From Candidatus Poribacteria bacterium (GTDB taxonomy: Bacteria > Poribacteria > WGA-4E > GCA-2687025), in the NCBI GenBank assembly GCA_026004875.1, contig BPJZ01000011.1, positions 1 to 64,000 of the forward strand: 64,000 bases of DNA, given 5' to 3'. Under the pieces are notes generated by a model. The model saw nothing but the letters and a program-made list of their open reading frames with translations. It was not told where the DNA came from and did no database searches. The translations under genes and the position numbers were made by a program. This document shows positions 38,395-47,891 of this stretch, one piece after another; within the stretch, counting starts at the first letter, position 1, and each line of letters starts with the position of its first letter.

Positions 38395-40446
38395 TCAGAA
38401 AGGCTTGACGATAACCGCTTTCTGGAGCAGGTCGATGGCGACACCGGCCATCCCAACCAGCGCCAGTCCACACCAGAAACCCGCCAGGAGTACTGGATTG
38501 TACCGCGCCCAGCGGTTTCGCCCAAATCGCTTGATCATCACATATCGTCCCGTCATCGCGCCGATGAACTCCAGGAAGAAGGCCCCCGGATCGGCGCCCA
38601 GTCCCCCCAACACGCCGTATCCGGCGATGTGGCGATAGGGAACGTGGGAGAGAACGGTGATTCCATACAGCAGTAGGGAGACTAGCCCTCCGATCAGCAC
38701 GTAGTTCCCGCGGATCGCCTGGAGCTGCTCGCTCTGGCCGTCGCGGAGCGCGGTCACCCAGAGCGCCCGCTGAGTCGCGAAGAAGGGCCACATCATCTGA
38801 GCGAACTGGTACTGGGCCGAAGGAATGGGCGCCAACTTCCAGATGAAGTGCCAGGCAACGATCCCAGCGATCAGCAGAATCGGCCAAGCGATAAAATCGG
38901 CGGCCAGCTTACTAGTAAAAGTGGTGCCGGTCAGCTCCAGGACCCGCCATCCTTGGGTCTCTCCCCCGTAATCCTCATTGGGGAAGGGAGCGAACCAGAT
39001 GTCAATCTGCTCGTATCGGCTGAGGATCACCACCGCCTCTTTGATGTAGGGGATCTCAAAGAGGTCTCGGCTCATGATCCCAAAGGTTCGGGCGCTGATG
39101 TAGGAGTTCAGCGGCGTGTAAAGGAAGGCAAAGAAGAGCAGAAACTTCAGCGGGAAGAGCGGAATCAACCGGTGCACGACGTACACGTAGCCGCTCATCC
39201 CGATCACCCAGAGCAGAAAGGCTAACCAGACCGGAAAGTCGCCCCGCCCCGGCGGCGGCGCCCAAGAGCGCACCTGCTGCCGACCGGCGGCCCGGCGCTG
39301 CCGACCGTACTGCATGTACATCGAGGCGATTGTGAACAGACCCAGGATCGCAAAGGCGAAGTTCCGGCCGATCGAGAAGCTCATCCAGAAGTCCAGGTTC
39401 GTCCGCAGCTGGGTCACCCGGACGTCCATCCCAGGCTCCCAGGTGTGGATGATGTCTCGATGGTACAAGAACGGATTCAAGAAAAACTGGGTGAAACAGG
39501 CGGTCAAAAACTGAGCAACCACCACCGGGATCGGCATGACAAACCCGCGGAGAATGGCGCTTGCGTCGGTGTGGATGGCGAAGACGCCCGAAGGCGCAAA
39601 GCTCTCAATGCTCTGGGTGAAGTCGATGAAGGGGATCGGGATGATTCGGATCGGCTCGGTCATGCCCAAAGCGCCGCTGATCTGGGGAATTCCAACGTAC
39701 ACAACCCCCCAGGCCATTCCGATGATCGAGCCGATGCTGAAGACCCTCCAGCGCCAGGTTTCCTTTTTGTGGGTGCTTTCCGCCAGCGCAGTGGCCCCTT
39801 GAGCGTGCACTGGAGCTAGCGGGAACGGTAACTTCTCAAAGTCCGCCGTCAACCGGAAAAGGAAGTAGCTACCTCCGATGTGGCGGATCCGGCCCAGCAG
39901 TTGAAGGATCAGCATCAGTGTAATCGGTCCGACGGCGATCCCAAAGACGGTTCGCTTGTCGCGGGCGGCCAGCCACCAGTCCCGATGGAACAGCGATCGC
40001 ACGGCGTGGGCCTTCGACTCCTTAGGAGGGATGGCCCAGTCGGGAATCTTGTCGGCGATCTCGTACGACTCGGCCTGCTGGGAGTTGATGAAGTACGAAT
40101 CGAAGATGTAGCCCGAATACTGTCCCCCGGCGTTGACCGCTGCACCGGTCAGCGCCAGGAGGATGTATAGCTCCTGCCGCTTGACCGTCTGAAAGGATCG
40201 TCGGGCCAGTTCGGTGAAGAGGATCACCGCCACCCAAGGGGCCGCTGCGCCGCCGGCGGACTGGCCGGTCTGGAGGGAAAGGTAGATGGCGCCGGGCATC
40301 ATCAAAAAGCCAACGAAAAAGGCGCCAAAGAGGACTTTTAAGCTCAGGCCGGATTCAAAGGTACGGATGCCTTCGTCGGTTTCGTACCGTTTCGCCCACG
40401 AGACCATCTCGTCGGCGAGCGATTCGCTCCTTCTTGCGCGTGCCAC
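38395..40446 (-). CDS. OPT-like polytopic membrane protein
   Basis: A 683-residue membrane protein with roughly 13-15 hydrophobic segments. The first pair, LFGAFFVGFLMMPGAIYLSL followed by WVAVILFTELARRSFQTVKR, resembles the start of oligopeptide (OPT) transporters, and FEKLPFPLAPVHAQG looks like the FPLxxLP segment of the two DUF6785 proteins, so all three may be distantly related. Extramembrane parts include SRYEQIDIWFAPFPNEDYGG. The start ATG 40446 lies 144 bases after the giant permease, and the stop lies 10 bases before the unknown gene. Role in the operon unknown; a peptide or lipid transporter is plausible. Confidence 0.6.
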   Translation of the reverse strand: MARARRSESLADEMVSWAKRYETDEGIRTFESGLSLKVLFGAFFVGFLMMPGAIYLSLQTGQSAGGAAAPWVAVILFTELARRSFQTVKRQELYILLALTGAAVNAGGQYSGYIFDSYFINSQQAESYEIADKIPDWAIPPKESKAHAVRSLFHRDWWLAARDKRTVFGIAVGPITLMLILQLLGRIRHIGGSYFLFRLTADFEKLPFPLAPVHAQGATALAESTHKKETWRWRVFSIGSIIGMAWGVVYVGIPQISGALGMTEPIRIIPIPFIDFTQSIESFAPSGVFAIHTDASAILRGFVMPIPVVVAQFLTACFTQFFLNPFLYHRDIIHTWEPGMDVRVTQLRTNLDFWMSFSIGRNFAFAILGLFTIASMYMQYGRQRRAAGRQQVRSWAPPPGRGDFPVWLAFLLWVIGMSGYVYVVHRLIPLFPLKFLLFFAFLYTPLNSYISARTFGIMSRDLFEIPYIKEAVVILSRYEQIDIWFAPFPNEDYGGETQGWRVLELTGTTFTSKLAADFIAWPILLIAGIVAWHFIWKLAPIPSAQYQFAQMMWPFFATQRALWVTALRDGQSEQLQAIRGNYVLIGGLVSLLLYGITVLSHVPYRHIAGYGVLGGLGADPGAFFLEFIGAMTGRYVMIKRFGRNRWARYNPVLLAGFWCGLALVGMAGVAIDLLQKAVIVKPF

Positions 40447-40590
40447 TCTGGACCCCTCAGCTCCGAGCTAAACGGTTTGTCGTGCCTTCCTTTCCTGCGC
40501 AGAGCCTCACTCTACCGGAACCGTTCCGTAAAGACAAGAGAGCAAAACACTCCCCTCGGCCCCTGTTTTCTGGCGGAGCGACGATGCTGT

Positions 40591-43500
40591 TTAATCGTCG
40601 GTGGCAAACTCCGGTGCCAGTCCCAGTCGTTCGGCCTCCTGGCGGCCCCGGGCGTGGAACTCGCTGCGCACCTCGACGTTAAAGGTCCGCCAAATGAGCA
40701 GTTGTTTGCGGATCAGGTTCAAGAAGCGGCGGTTGACCCGCTTCCAGGAAGCGATCTCCCCGCTCTCTCGATGGACGACCAGATGGATCCGGTACAGGTC
40801 CTCCTCCTCACCGCCGACCGGAGAGGTGCGGAGGCTCACCTGCTGACTGACCCCCAGGTCGTACGGCGCCAGCCAGCACATCATCTCAATGGCGTACTGC
40901 TCTTTGCCCTCCTCGTTCAGCAGCCGCCGGAAGCGGACGTTGTCCACATAGAAATCACTGGCCGATTCGTCGGCGTGGGCCTCAAAGTAGTCGCGCATGA
41001 AGATGTTCAGGCCCAACGCCTCTTCGCCCAAAACGGTGAACGGAAGGTCGAAGTGCCACTCGTCCCCTTCCGGCTCGGGAAGCTTCCATTTCCGCTCGAT
41101 GTCGGGGACCGCCATGCGCCCGGCCTTCACCGCCGGATAGAGCGTAGAAGCCAAAACGGTGAACATGACGATCATCGTCGCGTAGATCGTCGAGCGGGCC
41201 GAGTAGTTCAGCGTCAGTCCGGCAAGCCATCCTGTCTGGACCAGCGTCCAGGCAACTCCCTGTCCTAGCAGATACCCTAAAACGGCGCCGAGGACGGCAT
41301 AAACGGCCGCCTCTGCCATGAACAGAAACGCGATGTGGACCGGCGCCAATCCCACGGCGCTGTAGATGCCGATCTCCCGAACCCGCTCGTAGACGGCCCC
41401 TAGCATTGTGTTCAGGACGATCAACGCCGCGATTAGGATCGGGATGAACAGGTTGCTCATCTGTTCGGTCGTCGTGCCCCCGATCGAGCTGTAAAGATAA
41501 ACGTTGCGGCCCTTGCCGACGAAGAAGTCCAGCGCCGACCGCTTCATCAGCGGAGCCATCAGCGCGTCGATCTTCTGTTCGATTCGGACGCCAGGCGGTA
41601 GCTCGTTGTTGTAGTCCTCCATGTTCACCGCGACCGATTTGAGGTTGCCGCCTTGATCGATCACGATGCTGAATGGAAGGATGGCGATCGCATCCGGCGG
41701 GAGGTGCTGGTACTTCTGAAGCTCACCCTCCAGCATCGAGTCTTGAGCGCCCCGCTGCTGTTGCTGCTGAAGCAGCGTGTAGTCGACCGGGGTTAGCTCC
41801 TCTCCGTCCAGGTCCTTCAGGTCTTTGAAGTCCACCCCCAGAACGCCGACGACGGTGAACTCTGCGCCGAGCAGCCGGACCTTGGCCGTCTCGTTGACCA
41901 CCATCTCCTCGGTGATCCCAAGCGAGTCGGCCACCCCTTTTGGCAGAACGCAGACGTAGGAGCTCTCCTCGCCGGGGCGGAACCAACGTCCGTAGATCAG
42001 CTTCGAGTCGATCCGGGTCACCCGCGCCTCTTCAGGCGTCATGCCGACCAGCATGTTGACCGTGTAGGTGGTGTCCTCCTTGACCAGGCTTTCAATCACA
42101 ATGGCCGACTGGTTGCCGATGCTGGCCGACTCGTACCAGGCGCGCGGCGCGACCGCGTTGGTCACGTGAATCTCTTGCCGCTCGCCGTTCACAAAGACGT
42201 TAATCGTCGCCTCGGTGAAGTTGGTCCGCATCCCGTCCAGGACGGGCATCTCCAGCGAGCGCCAGTACTGGTCGCGGACCAGCACCCCTTGATAGGTCGG
42301 CGTGACGCCTGGAATCCGAGTCGAATGGGCTCGGATCTCCGTCCGAACGGAGGTGAAGGAGATCACCGTAAAGGTCAGGATCACCAGCGTTGCGGAGGTG
42401 AGGATCGTCCGGCCCTTTCGCTTGCGCATGTTGGAGATGCCTAGCGAGAAGGCCGCGGCGCTGGCCGAGAGGCGGCCCACGTCGGCCTTATAGATCTTGG
42501 ACTTCTCCCGACGCATCTTCTCCAGCTGCTCGTTGAACTTCCGGATGATGATCGAGATCACCACGATCGTCAGGGCCAGGACGACAAAGGCGATCAGGAT
42601 GATGAACGGCGTCTCGGCGATCTCAAAGGCCGGATGGACCCGGCTCAAGAGGAAGAAGATGGCCAAGAAGATACCAAAGGTCGCCGCGATTCGCTTATTG
42701 ATGTTGGTGAAGGCGAACAACAGCCGTTCGGCGAAGTAAGCAAAGGGAAGCAAAAGGAACAGGTAGAACATCACCCCCCGGACGACGTCGTTTCCGGTAG
42801 CCTTCACGTCGGGATAGGCGATCGACTCGTTCCCCCAGGCGGCGCGAGCGTTTTTCAGCGCGGCGCTGTACCGGTTGGCGGCCAGGTCCCGTTCGGCGAT
42901 CTCTAGGAGCCGCCGGGCCTCCTGGTGGAGGTTTTCCAGTCGCTGGTTACTGATGCCGTACCGACGGTAGAGGGCGATTCGGGCTTCGTCCAGGTTCCAC
43001 ATATCCTGAACGACGACGTAGGGAGTCACCCGGATCGAGCCGTTCTCACGGACAAGGTACCCTTCGCCGGTGTAGAGGGTCGGGTTGTCTACGTTGACGC
43101 CGGTCGCCTTGATCAGCAACAGGAGCTTCCCCAGCAGGCCGGAGGACATGCTGATTTTCACGCGGGAGCCGGGCTCCGAGTAGACCAACGCGATCGGCTC
43201 GGCGGCAGAGACCAGCGGCTGCACCCAGGGACGGGAGTAACCGTACCGCTCCGGCGGGGCGTCTCGATCGGCGTCGTAGACGGCTAGGGAGGTCAACGTC
43301 CGGTAGTAACGCTGATCCACCAGATCGTAGATGGTCGTTGAGACGCAGGGGAAGACGACGATCGGCGCGCCCAGTCGCCGGCGGTTGATCGAGACCTCGT
43401 TGGGATAGATCTTAGCGCCGAAGTTCCCCAGGTCTGGCGCGTAGACAATATCGCCGGAGTCGGGGTCCAGAACGTACGCCTCGATCGTTTGTTTGCCGTT

Positions 43501-46500
43501 GGGCCGTCGGGTGGCCCGTCCTTCCAGCGCCAAGCCGGAGACCCGATAGTTGCCCTTTTGATCTCCCAACGCGACCAGGTCACCCCGGACGCCCATCATC
43601 GTTTTGTTCTGACGTCGCAGGACGACGATAGCGTTTTGGACCGGGGTTTGAGGAACGGCGCTCTCGCGCGCGTCGTACTCGACGACTCGTCCGGTCAGGG
43701 TGGTGTAGAAGTTCCCCACACGGGCTGAGGTGGGCATCTTCGGGTCGCGGAGCATCTGGATGAGGATCGAGGCCAGCGTCTCGACCTGGGCTTGAAGGTT
43801 TTCAAAGTTCAGCCGGTCGTAGGTGTCTAGCGGGGTGTCCACTAACACCCGCCCGTCGTCCACGGTGGCAAAGGCGATCCCGGTCTTTCCTGAAAGCGTT
43901 GCAACCTCGCTGTCGAAGGCGATCTTGCCGGGAACGTAGGTCTGCCAGGTCTTTCCTCCGCTGGCGCTGATCGTGTTGACAAAGTTGCTCTCCGAGGTGA
44001 TCCCCGCCAGGCTCATCAGCGAGCGCAGGTCGTCGATCTCCTCGTCGGTCAGGTCCTCGATGGGCAGCTCTTTGAGGGCCAGCATCCGGTCCAGCCGGGC
44101 GAGCAGGCGCATCTTGGACTTCCGCTCCCGTCGGGCGTCCCGGATGTTGTTCCGAACGAACCGCTCCACCTCCTTCCGGATGTAATCGAGGTCCTTAAGC
44201 ATCGACTTGGAGGGCTCGCCGCGTCGGCGCATGTCCTCAAACTGTAGTTTCATCAACCGGCTGATGCCGCCTAGGGTGACCAGCGTGTCGTAGTAGTCGA
44301 AAACCAGCGTCTCTAAGCTCTTACCTTCTAGCCGTTCGATCTGCTGGACGCGGTCGGCCACGCTCCACTGGCTAGAGAGCACCGCTTGACGGATGTAGTC
44401 GTCTGGGAATCGGCGCAGCGCTTCCAGGTTCCGGCGCAGGTTCGCGTTGGTGGCGTACTCCACCAGCTGATTCCCAATCGGAGCGTACTCCCGCCGGAGC
44501 TCAAACTCCCGCGTGTCGTTGTAAAACCAGCCTTTATAGAAGACTCCTAGCTCGTCGTTCTGAGTGGTCAGATCCAGCGAGACGACCAGCGATTGGTAGT
44601 ACCGTCCCAGGTCGTTTTGCATCTGGATGGACTGGATGATCTGCTCCACCTGGGCGAGATACTCGTTTTCGTTGATTCGGGAGAGGCGTTCGATCCGCTT
44701 GTGGACGTTTCGGATGCGCGAGTTGCGCATCGTCAACAGGTTGGTGCGGAGCAGCCGTTTTTCGTCCTCGGTAAAGCTACGTTCCAGGGTGGGGATGGTG
44801 CCACGCAGCTGCTGCAGCTCTAGGACGTCGTTGCGGGCACGGGTTCGGGCCTTCTCCAGGAGGTAGTTCTCTTCGTACTCGGCCAGCAGCTGATCGCGGG
44901 CTTCGCGGAGCGCTTTCATCTCCTCTTCGCTGAGGTAGTGGCGCAGGGCGAGTAGCTCCTCGGTCTGATAGTCCCGGTTCAGCGTTTGGTTCTGTTGGGC
45001 CTGAACGAGACTCCGCAGGCGGGGCACCTCCAGCTCCGAACGCCGTTGAGCCATCAAGAAGTAGCGGAGCACCTCCTGGCGGGCGTAGGCGATGTCCTGT
45101 TTGCTGGTCTTATACTCTCGAAAGAGGTCCTCAACGGCGCGGAGCTCCTCTTGGGTGAGATAGCGGGCCAGGACGGGCTTCACCTCCTTGAAGGTGCGGT
45201 TGAGCCCGTCTTCTAAAAGCTGCTGTTCGGCGTCGCGCTGAGGATTGTTCTCGGCCAGCTCCAGGGCGCGTTGAAGGAGTTGCGCCTCCTGCTGGATGTA
45301 GTGCTCTCGGCTCTCGCGGCGGTTGTGGAGTGTCTGTCGCGCTCGGCGGGCCCGGCCTAGCTCGTTAGCGGTTAAGTGCCGCTCTAGAATCCGATCGGGG
45401 ACGTACAGAACGGCGACCCGGCCGCCGTGGACTTCCCAGTCTTCCAGAACACCTGGTTGGGCCAGATGCCGGAGCGCCTCATCCGGCCGCACCTCCCCGT
45501 ATCCGGGAATGAAGACCGGCTTCATCGTCGCCAATGCGTCCTGTGGGAGCCGCGTTCGGTCGGTGAAGGGCAGGAGGGTGGCCTCCGGCTCGCGTGGGTA
45601 AGACCCCTTGATCGTTCCGTTCCGGACCATCTCGATTAGCCGGTCTACAGCCCAGACGTCTAGCTGGGCGATCGGAATGCCGACGTTTTCGAGGATCTCC
45701 AACTCGGTTGCTCGCGCTCGGTCGAGCGCCTCCCGCTTGATCTCGCCGATCTCGATGGCGAGGTCTTTGAGGAACTGAGCCGTCTGGAGGCCCAGGCTAG
45801 TGGCCCGTGAAAGTTGAATCTCCAGCTCTGCCCGCTCCTCTTCGGTAAAGCTTTGGGCATCGCGGTTTTTGGAGAGGTCAATCGTTTTTTGCTTTCGTTC
45901 CTCCTCCTTGGCGGCCCGTCGCAGGTCGGCCAGGCGGTCCACCTCGTTCTGAACGCTTCTTAGGTCCCCTAGAGTGGTGACGACGGCGTCCAGGTCCTCC
46001 GAGAGCCGTTGGATGCGATGGAAGAAGGCCGGCGGAAACTCGACCAGGTAGCCCCGATCGATAGCCAGCGCGATCCGCCGCCCCAGCTCTTGAAACTCGA
46101 TGGCGTCCTGGTTCATCAGCCGCCGAAGCTCGGTCATCGCCTCGACGTTGTCTTGGCTGATCCCCTCCATAAAGGCGCGCATTCCAGCCAGCCCCTGGAA
46201 GTGGCCACCGGTCGCAACGAACAACACCGACCGCGACGGCCGAAACTCCGGCTGTTGGAAGAGCCGGATCAGCTCGAACATCGTTGCGATCCCGCTCGTC
46301 GTCTCCGCTCCGGGGGCCAGCAGCGGAACCACGCTCATCGAGTCGTAATAGGCCTGAATGATCACCAACTCTTCGCTCAAGACCGGATCGCTGCCGGGAA
46401 GGAACCCGGTGATGTTCTGTCCGACACGCTTCTCCCAGCGCATCTCGGCGGTTAACTGGCCGGTGATGTTCCGCTCAGCGCCGGACTCCCCCAGCAGGCC

Positions 46501-47721
46501 GAGCAAGAAGGCCGCATCCTCCTTGCTGATCCAGAAACGAGGGACGTTCGCCGGAACGGTGAGAAACTTGTTCTCCGCCTCGCCCCGAACGGTCTCTTCC
46601 GGCTCGATGAAGAGGACCGCCTGAGCCCCCAACATCGCGGCGTTGATCCAGTCGGTGCTGGAGTTGAAATCGGCCAGAACGATCGCGCCGCGGGGAATAA
46701 AGACGGAGGCTTCGCGGGTCCCGGCGGGATCCTCCTCGGCGGACTCGTCGATCAGGCCGTCGCCGTCGTTGTCCACGCCGTCTTCGTTCCAACTCGTCGC
46801 GATGTTGTCCAGCGGCTCGATCTCGCCGTCCTCGTCGATCAGGCCGTCGCCGTCGTTGTCGATTCCGTCGTAGCTTCGGCTCAGATGCAAGTTCAGGATG
46901 TCGTCTAGAATGCTGCTGGGAGTAACGCGAAACCGGCGGGCAACCGACTCCAGGGTGTCCCCCGGCTGAACGGCGTACCAGAACCCTCCGACCGGTTTCC
47001 CGTCAAAGTCGGAGAGTTTGCACCTCCCGGCGTAGATTAAGCGGCCTTCTAAGCCGCCGGTGGGAATGAAGATCGATGTGTTGGGAACCGGTGTAATCTC
47101 TCCGTCCGGATCGGCCTCGTCCACAAACCCATCGTTGTCGTTGTCCAGTCCGTCGGAGCGTTGGCGGCGCAGCGGTTCGTTTCGGCGATCGTTGATGATC
47201 GCCTCCGGGTCCACGCGGTAGGCGGCAGCGATCGATTGGAGCGTTTCGCCCTCTTCGACGCGGTGTTTCAATCCGTCCGGGAGCAGCGAGGTGCGGATGA
47301 GGTTGGGCCAAATGGAGCGGAGCGGAATGGTGCGAATCACGCGGCCAGACTCGTCCCGAACGACCATCTCCCCGCCCCGGTCCACCGGGACGGCCAGGGT
47401 GAACGTCCGGGCGTCTACGTTCTCCAGGCCCAGCTCGACGAACCGATCGAAGACGTACTTGGCGGCGCTGTCGGCCTGGGGGTAGCCGGTGACGCGCGTC
47501 TCCAAAGCGGTCAGGCGGGCGAGGTCGCGCTTGATGTTGTCCATGTTCACCGCCTGCCGGATCGCTTCGGCGTCCTCGGAGAGCGACAGTTCTAAGAGCT
47601 GTTGGGCTCTGGTCGGTTGGAGGCCAAGGGCGATCTCCAGAAACACGATGATCGCCCAGAGCAGGGGTCTCAGGCTCCACAAGGACTGCCGGCAAGCGTC
47701 CGTTGATCCCTGATGTCTCAT
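40591..47721 (-). CDS. giant FtsX-type permease with degenerate M28 peptidase ectodomain
   Basis: This 2376-residue frame is uninterrupted. After an N-terminal signal/anchor (LLWAIIVFLEIALGL, about 20-34) comes an M28-peptidase-like domain (about 60-560). It is interrupted by two LysM-like segments (HRVEEGETLQSIAAAYRVDP at 153 and YAVQPGDTLESVARRFRVTP at 249) and three calcium-loop motifs (DGLDNDNDGFVDE, DGIDNDGDGLIDE, DGVDNDGDGLIDE). The usual zinc ligands are replaced: HxD reads YYDS (458-461), GADDNASG reads GAETTSG, and ATGGEE reads ATGGHF, so it is probably inactive. A long charged coiled coil (about 560-1290) and beta-rich domains follow, then several transmembrane helices from about 1640 and the FtsX signature MLGAVYERVREIGIYSAVGL near 2130. 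Other reading: a lipoprotein- or peptide-release complex with the downstream ATPase. Confidence 0.8.
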   Translation of the reverse strand: MRHQGSTDACRQSLWSLRPLLWAIIVFLEIALGLQPTRAQQLLELSLSEDAEAIRQAVNMDNIKRDLARLTALETRVTGYPQADSAAKYVFDRFVELGLENVDARTFTLAVPVDRGGEMVVRDESGRVIRTIPLRSIWPNLIRTSLLPDGLKHRVEEGETLQSIAAAYRVDPEAIINDRRNEPLRRQRSDGLDNDNDGFVDEADPDGEITPVPNTSIFIPTGGLEGRLIYAGRCKLSDFDGKPVGGFWYAVQPGDTLESVARRFRVTPSSILDDILNLHLSRSYDGIDNDGDGLIDEDGEIEPLDNIATSWNEDGVDNDGDGLIDESAEEDPAGTREASVFIPRGAIVLADFNSSTDWINAAMLGAQAVLFIEPEETVRGEAENKFLTVPANVPRFWISKEDAAFLLGLLGESGAERNITGQLTAEMRWEKRVGQNITGFLPGSDPVLSEELVIIQAYYDSMSVVPLLAPGAETTSGIATMFELIRLFQQPEFRPSRSVLFVATGGHFQGLAGMRAFMEGISQDNVEAMTELRRLMNQDAIEFQELGRRIALAIDRGYLVEFPPAFFHRIQRLSEDLDAVVTTLGDLRSVQNEVDRLADLRRAAKEEERKQKTIDLSKNRDAQSFTEEERAELEIQLSRATSLGLQTAQFLKDLAIEIGEIKREALDRARATELEILENVGIPIAQLDVWAVDRLIEMVRNGTIKGSYPREPEATLLPFTDRTRLPQDALATMKPVFIPGYGEVRPDEALRHLAQPGVLEDWEVHGGRVAVLYVPDRILERHLTANELGRARRARQTLHNRRESREHYIQQEAQLLQRALELAENNPQRDAEQQLLEDGLNRTFKEVKPVLARYLTQEELRAVEDLFREYKTSKQDIAYARQEVLRYFLMAQRRSELEVPRLRSLVQAQQNQTLNRDYQTEELLALRHYLSEEEMKALREARDQLLAEYEENYLLEKARTRARNDVLELQQLRGTIPTLERSFTEDEKRLLRTNLLTMRNSRIRNVHKRIERLSRINENEYLAQVEQIIQSIQMQNDLGRYYQSLVVSLDLTTQNDELGVFYKGWFYNDTREFELRREYAPIGNQLVEYATNANLRRNLEALRRFPDDYIRQAVLSSQWSVADRVQQIERLEGKSLETLVFDYYDTLVTLGGISRLMKLQFEDMRRRGEPSKSMLKDLDYIRKEVERFVRNNIRDARRERKSKMRLLARLDRMLALKELPIEDLTDEEIDDLRSLMSLAGITSESNFVNTISASGGKTWQTYVPGKIAFDSEVATLSGKTGIAFATVDDGRVLVDTPLDTYDRLNFENLQAQVETLASILIQMLRDPKMPTSARVGNFYTTLTGRVVEYDARESAVPQTPVQNAIVVLRRQNKTMMGVRGDLVALGDQKGNYRVSGLALEGRATRRPNGKQTIEAYVLDPDSGDIVYAPDLGNFGAKIYPNEVSINRRRLGAPIVVFPCVSTTIYDLVDQRYYRTLTSLAVYDADRDAPPERYGYSRPWVQPLVSAAEPIALVYSEPGSRVKISMSSGLLGKLLLLIKATGVNVDNPTLYTGEGYLVRENGSIRVTPYVVVQDMWNLDEARIALYRRYGISNQRLENLHQEARRLLEIAERDLAANRYSAALKNARAAWGNESIAYPDVKATGNDVVRGVMFYLFLLLPFAYFAERLLFAFTNINKRIAATFGIFLAIFFLLSRVHPAFEIAETPFIILIAFVVLALTIVVISIIIRKFNEQLEKMRREKSKIYKADVGRLSASAAAFSLGISNMRKRKGRTILTSATLVILTFTVISFTSVRTEIRAHSTRIPGVTPTYQGVLVRDQYWRSLEMPVLDGMRTNFTEATINVFVNGERQEIHVTNAVAPRAWYESASIGNQSAIVIESLVKEDTTYTVNMLVGMTPEEARVTRIDSKLIYGRWFRPGEESSYVCVLPKGVADSLGITEEMVVNETAKVRLLGAEFTVVGVLGVDFKDLKDLDGEELTPVDYTLLQQQQQRGAQDSMLEGELQKYQHLPPDAIAILPFSIVIDQGGNLKSVAVNMEDYNNELPPGVRIEQKIDALMAPLMKRSALDFFVGKGRNVYLYSSIGGTTTEQMSNLFIPILIAALIVLNTMLGAVYERVREIGIYSAVGLAPVHIAFLFMAEAAVYAVLGAVLGYLLGQGVAWTLVQTGWLAGLTLNYSARSTIYATMIVMFTVLASTLYPAVKAGRMAVPDIERKWKLPEPEGDEWHFDLPFTVLGEEALGLNIFMRDYFEAHADESASDFYVDNVRFRRLLNEEGKEQYAIEMMCWLAPYDLGVSQQVSLRTSPVGGEEEDLYRIHLVVHRESGEIASWKRVNRRFLNLIRKQLLIWRTFNVEVRSEFHARGRQEAERLGLAPEFATDD

Positions 47722-47809
47722 GGCTCCGCACCTCTCCGCTGCGCGTTAACCCCGGGTTCATCTCTTCTACGAGCGGGCACAAAATAGCGCATCACCGCCT
47801 CTCGCCCGG

Positions 47810-47838
47810 AACGTATCACAGCTGTCCCCTGATGTCAA
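47810..47838 (-). promoter_or_regulatory. candidate promoter of the giant-permease operon
   Basis: The minus strand has a perfect -35 TTGACA (47833-47838), a 17-base spacer and a weak -10 TACGTT (47810-47815), about 90 bases before the permease ATG. Confidence 0.4.
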
Positions 47839-47867
47839 CCGCTGGCCGACGATTCCGATCGGGGCCG

Positions 47868-47887
47868 ATCACCTTGTGAGAGGTGAT
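47868..47887. repeat. short inverted repeat before the giant-permease promoter
   Basis: ATCACCT, a six-base loop and AGGTGAT form a 7-bp stem ending just after the stop of the minus-strand gene at 47892. It may be the terminator of that gene, though no T run follows on the minus strand. Confidence 0.35.
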
Positions 47888-47891
47888 GCCC

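Noticed and set aside
37439-38638. 399-codon plus-strand frame opposite the unknown gene and OPT-like gene
   Set aside because: Arg/Pro/Ser-rich antisense translation typical of GC-rich shadows.
40447-40590. Short gap between giant permease and OPT-like gene as a separate promoter region
   Set aside because: No -35/-10 pair, palindrome or RNA fold stands out in its 144 bases.
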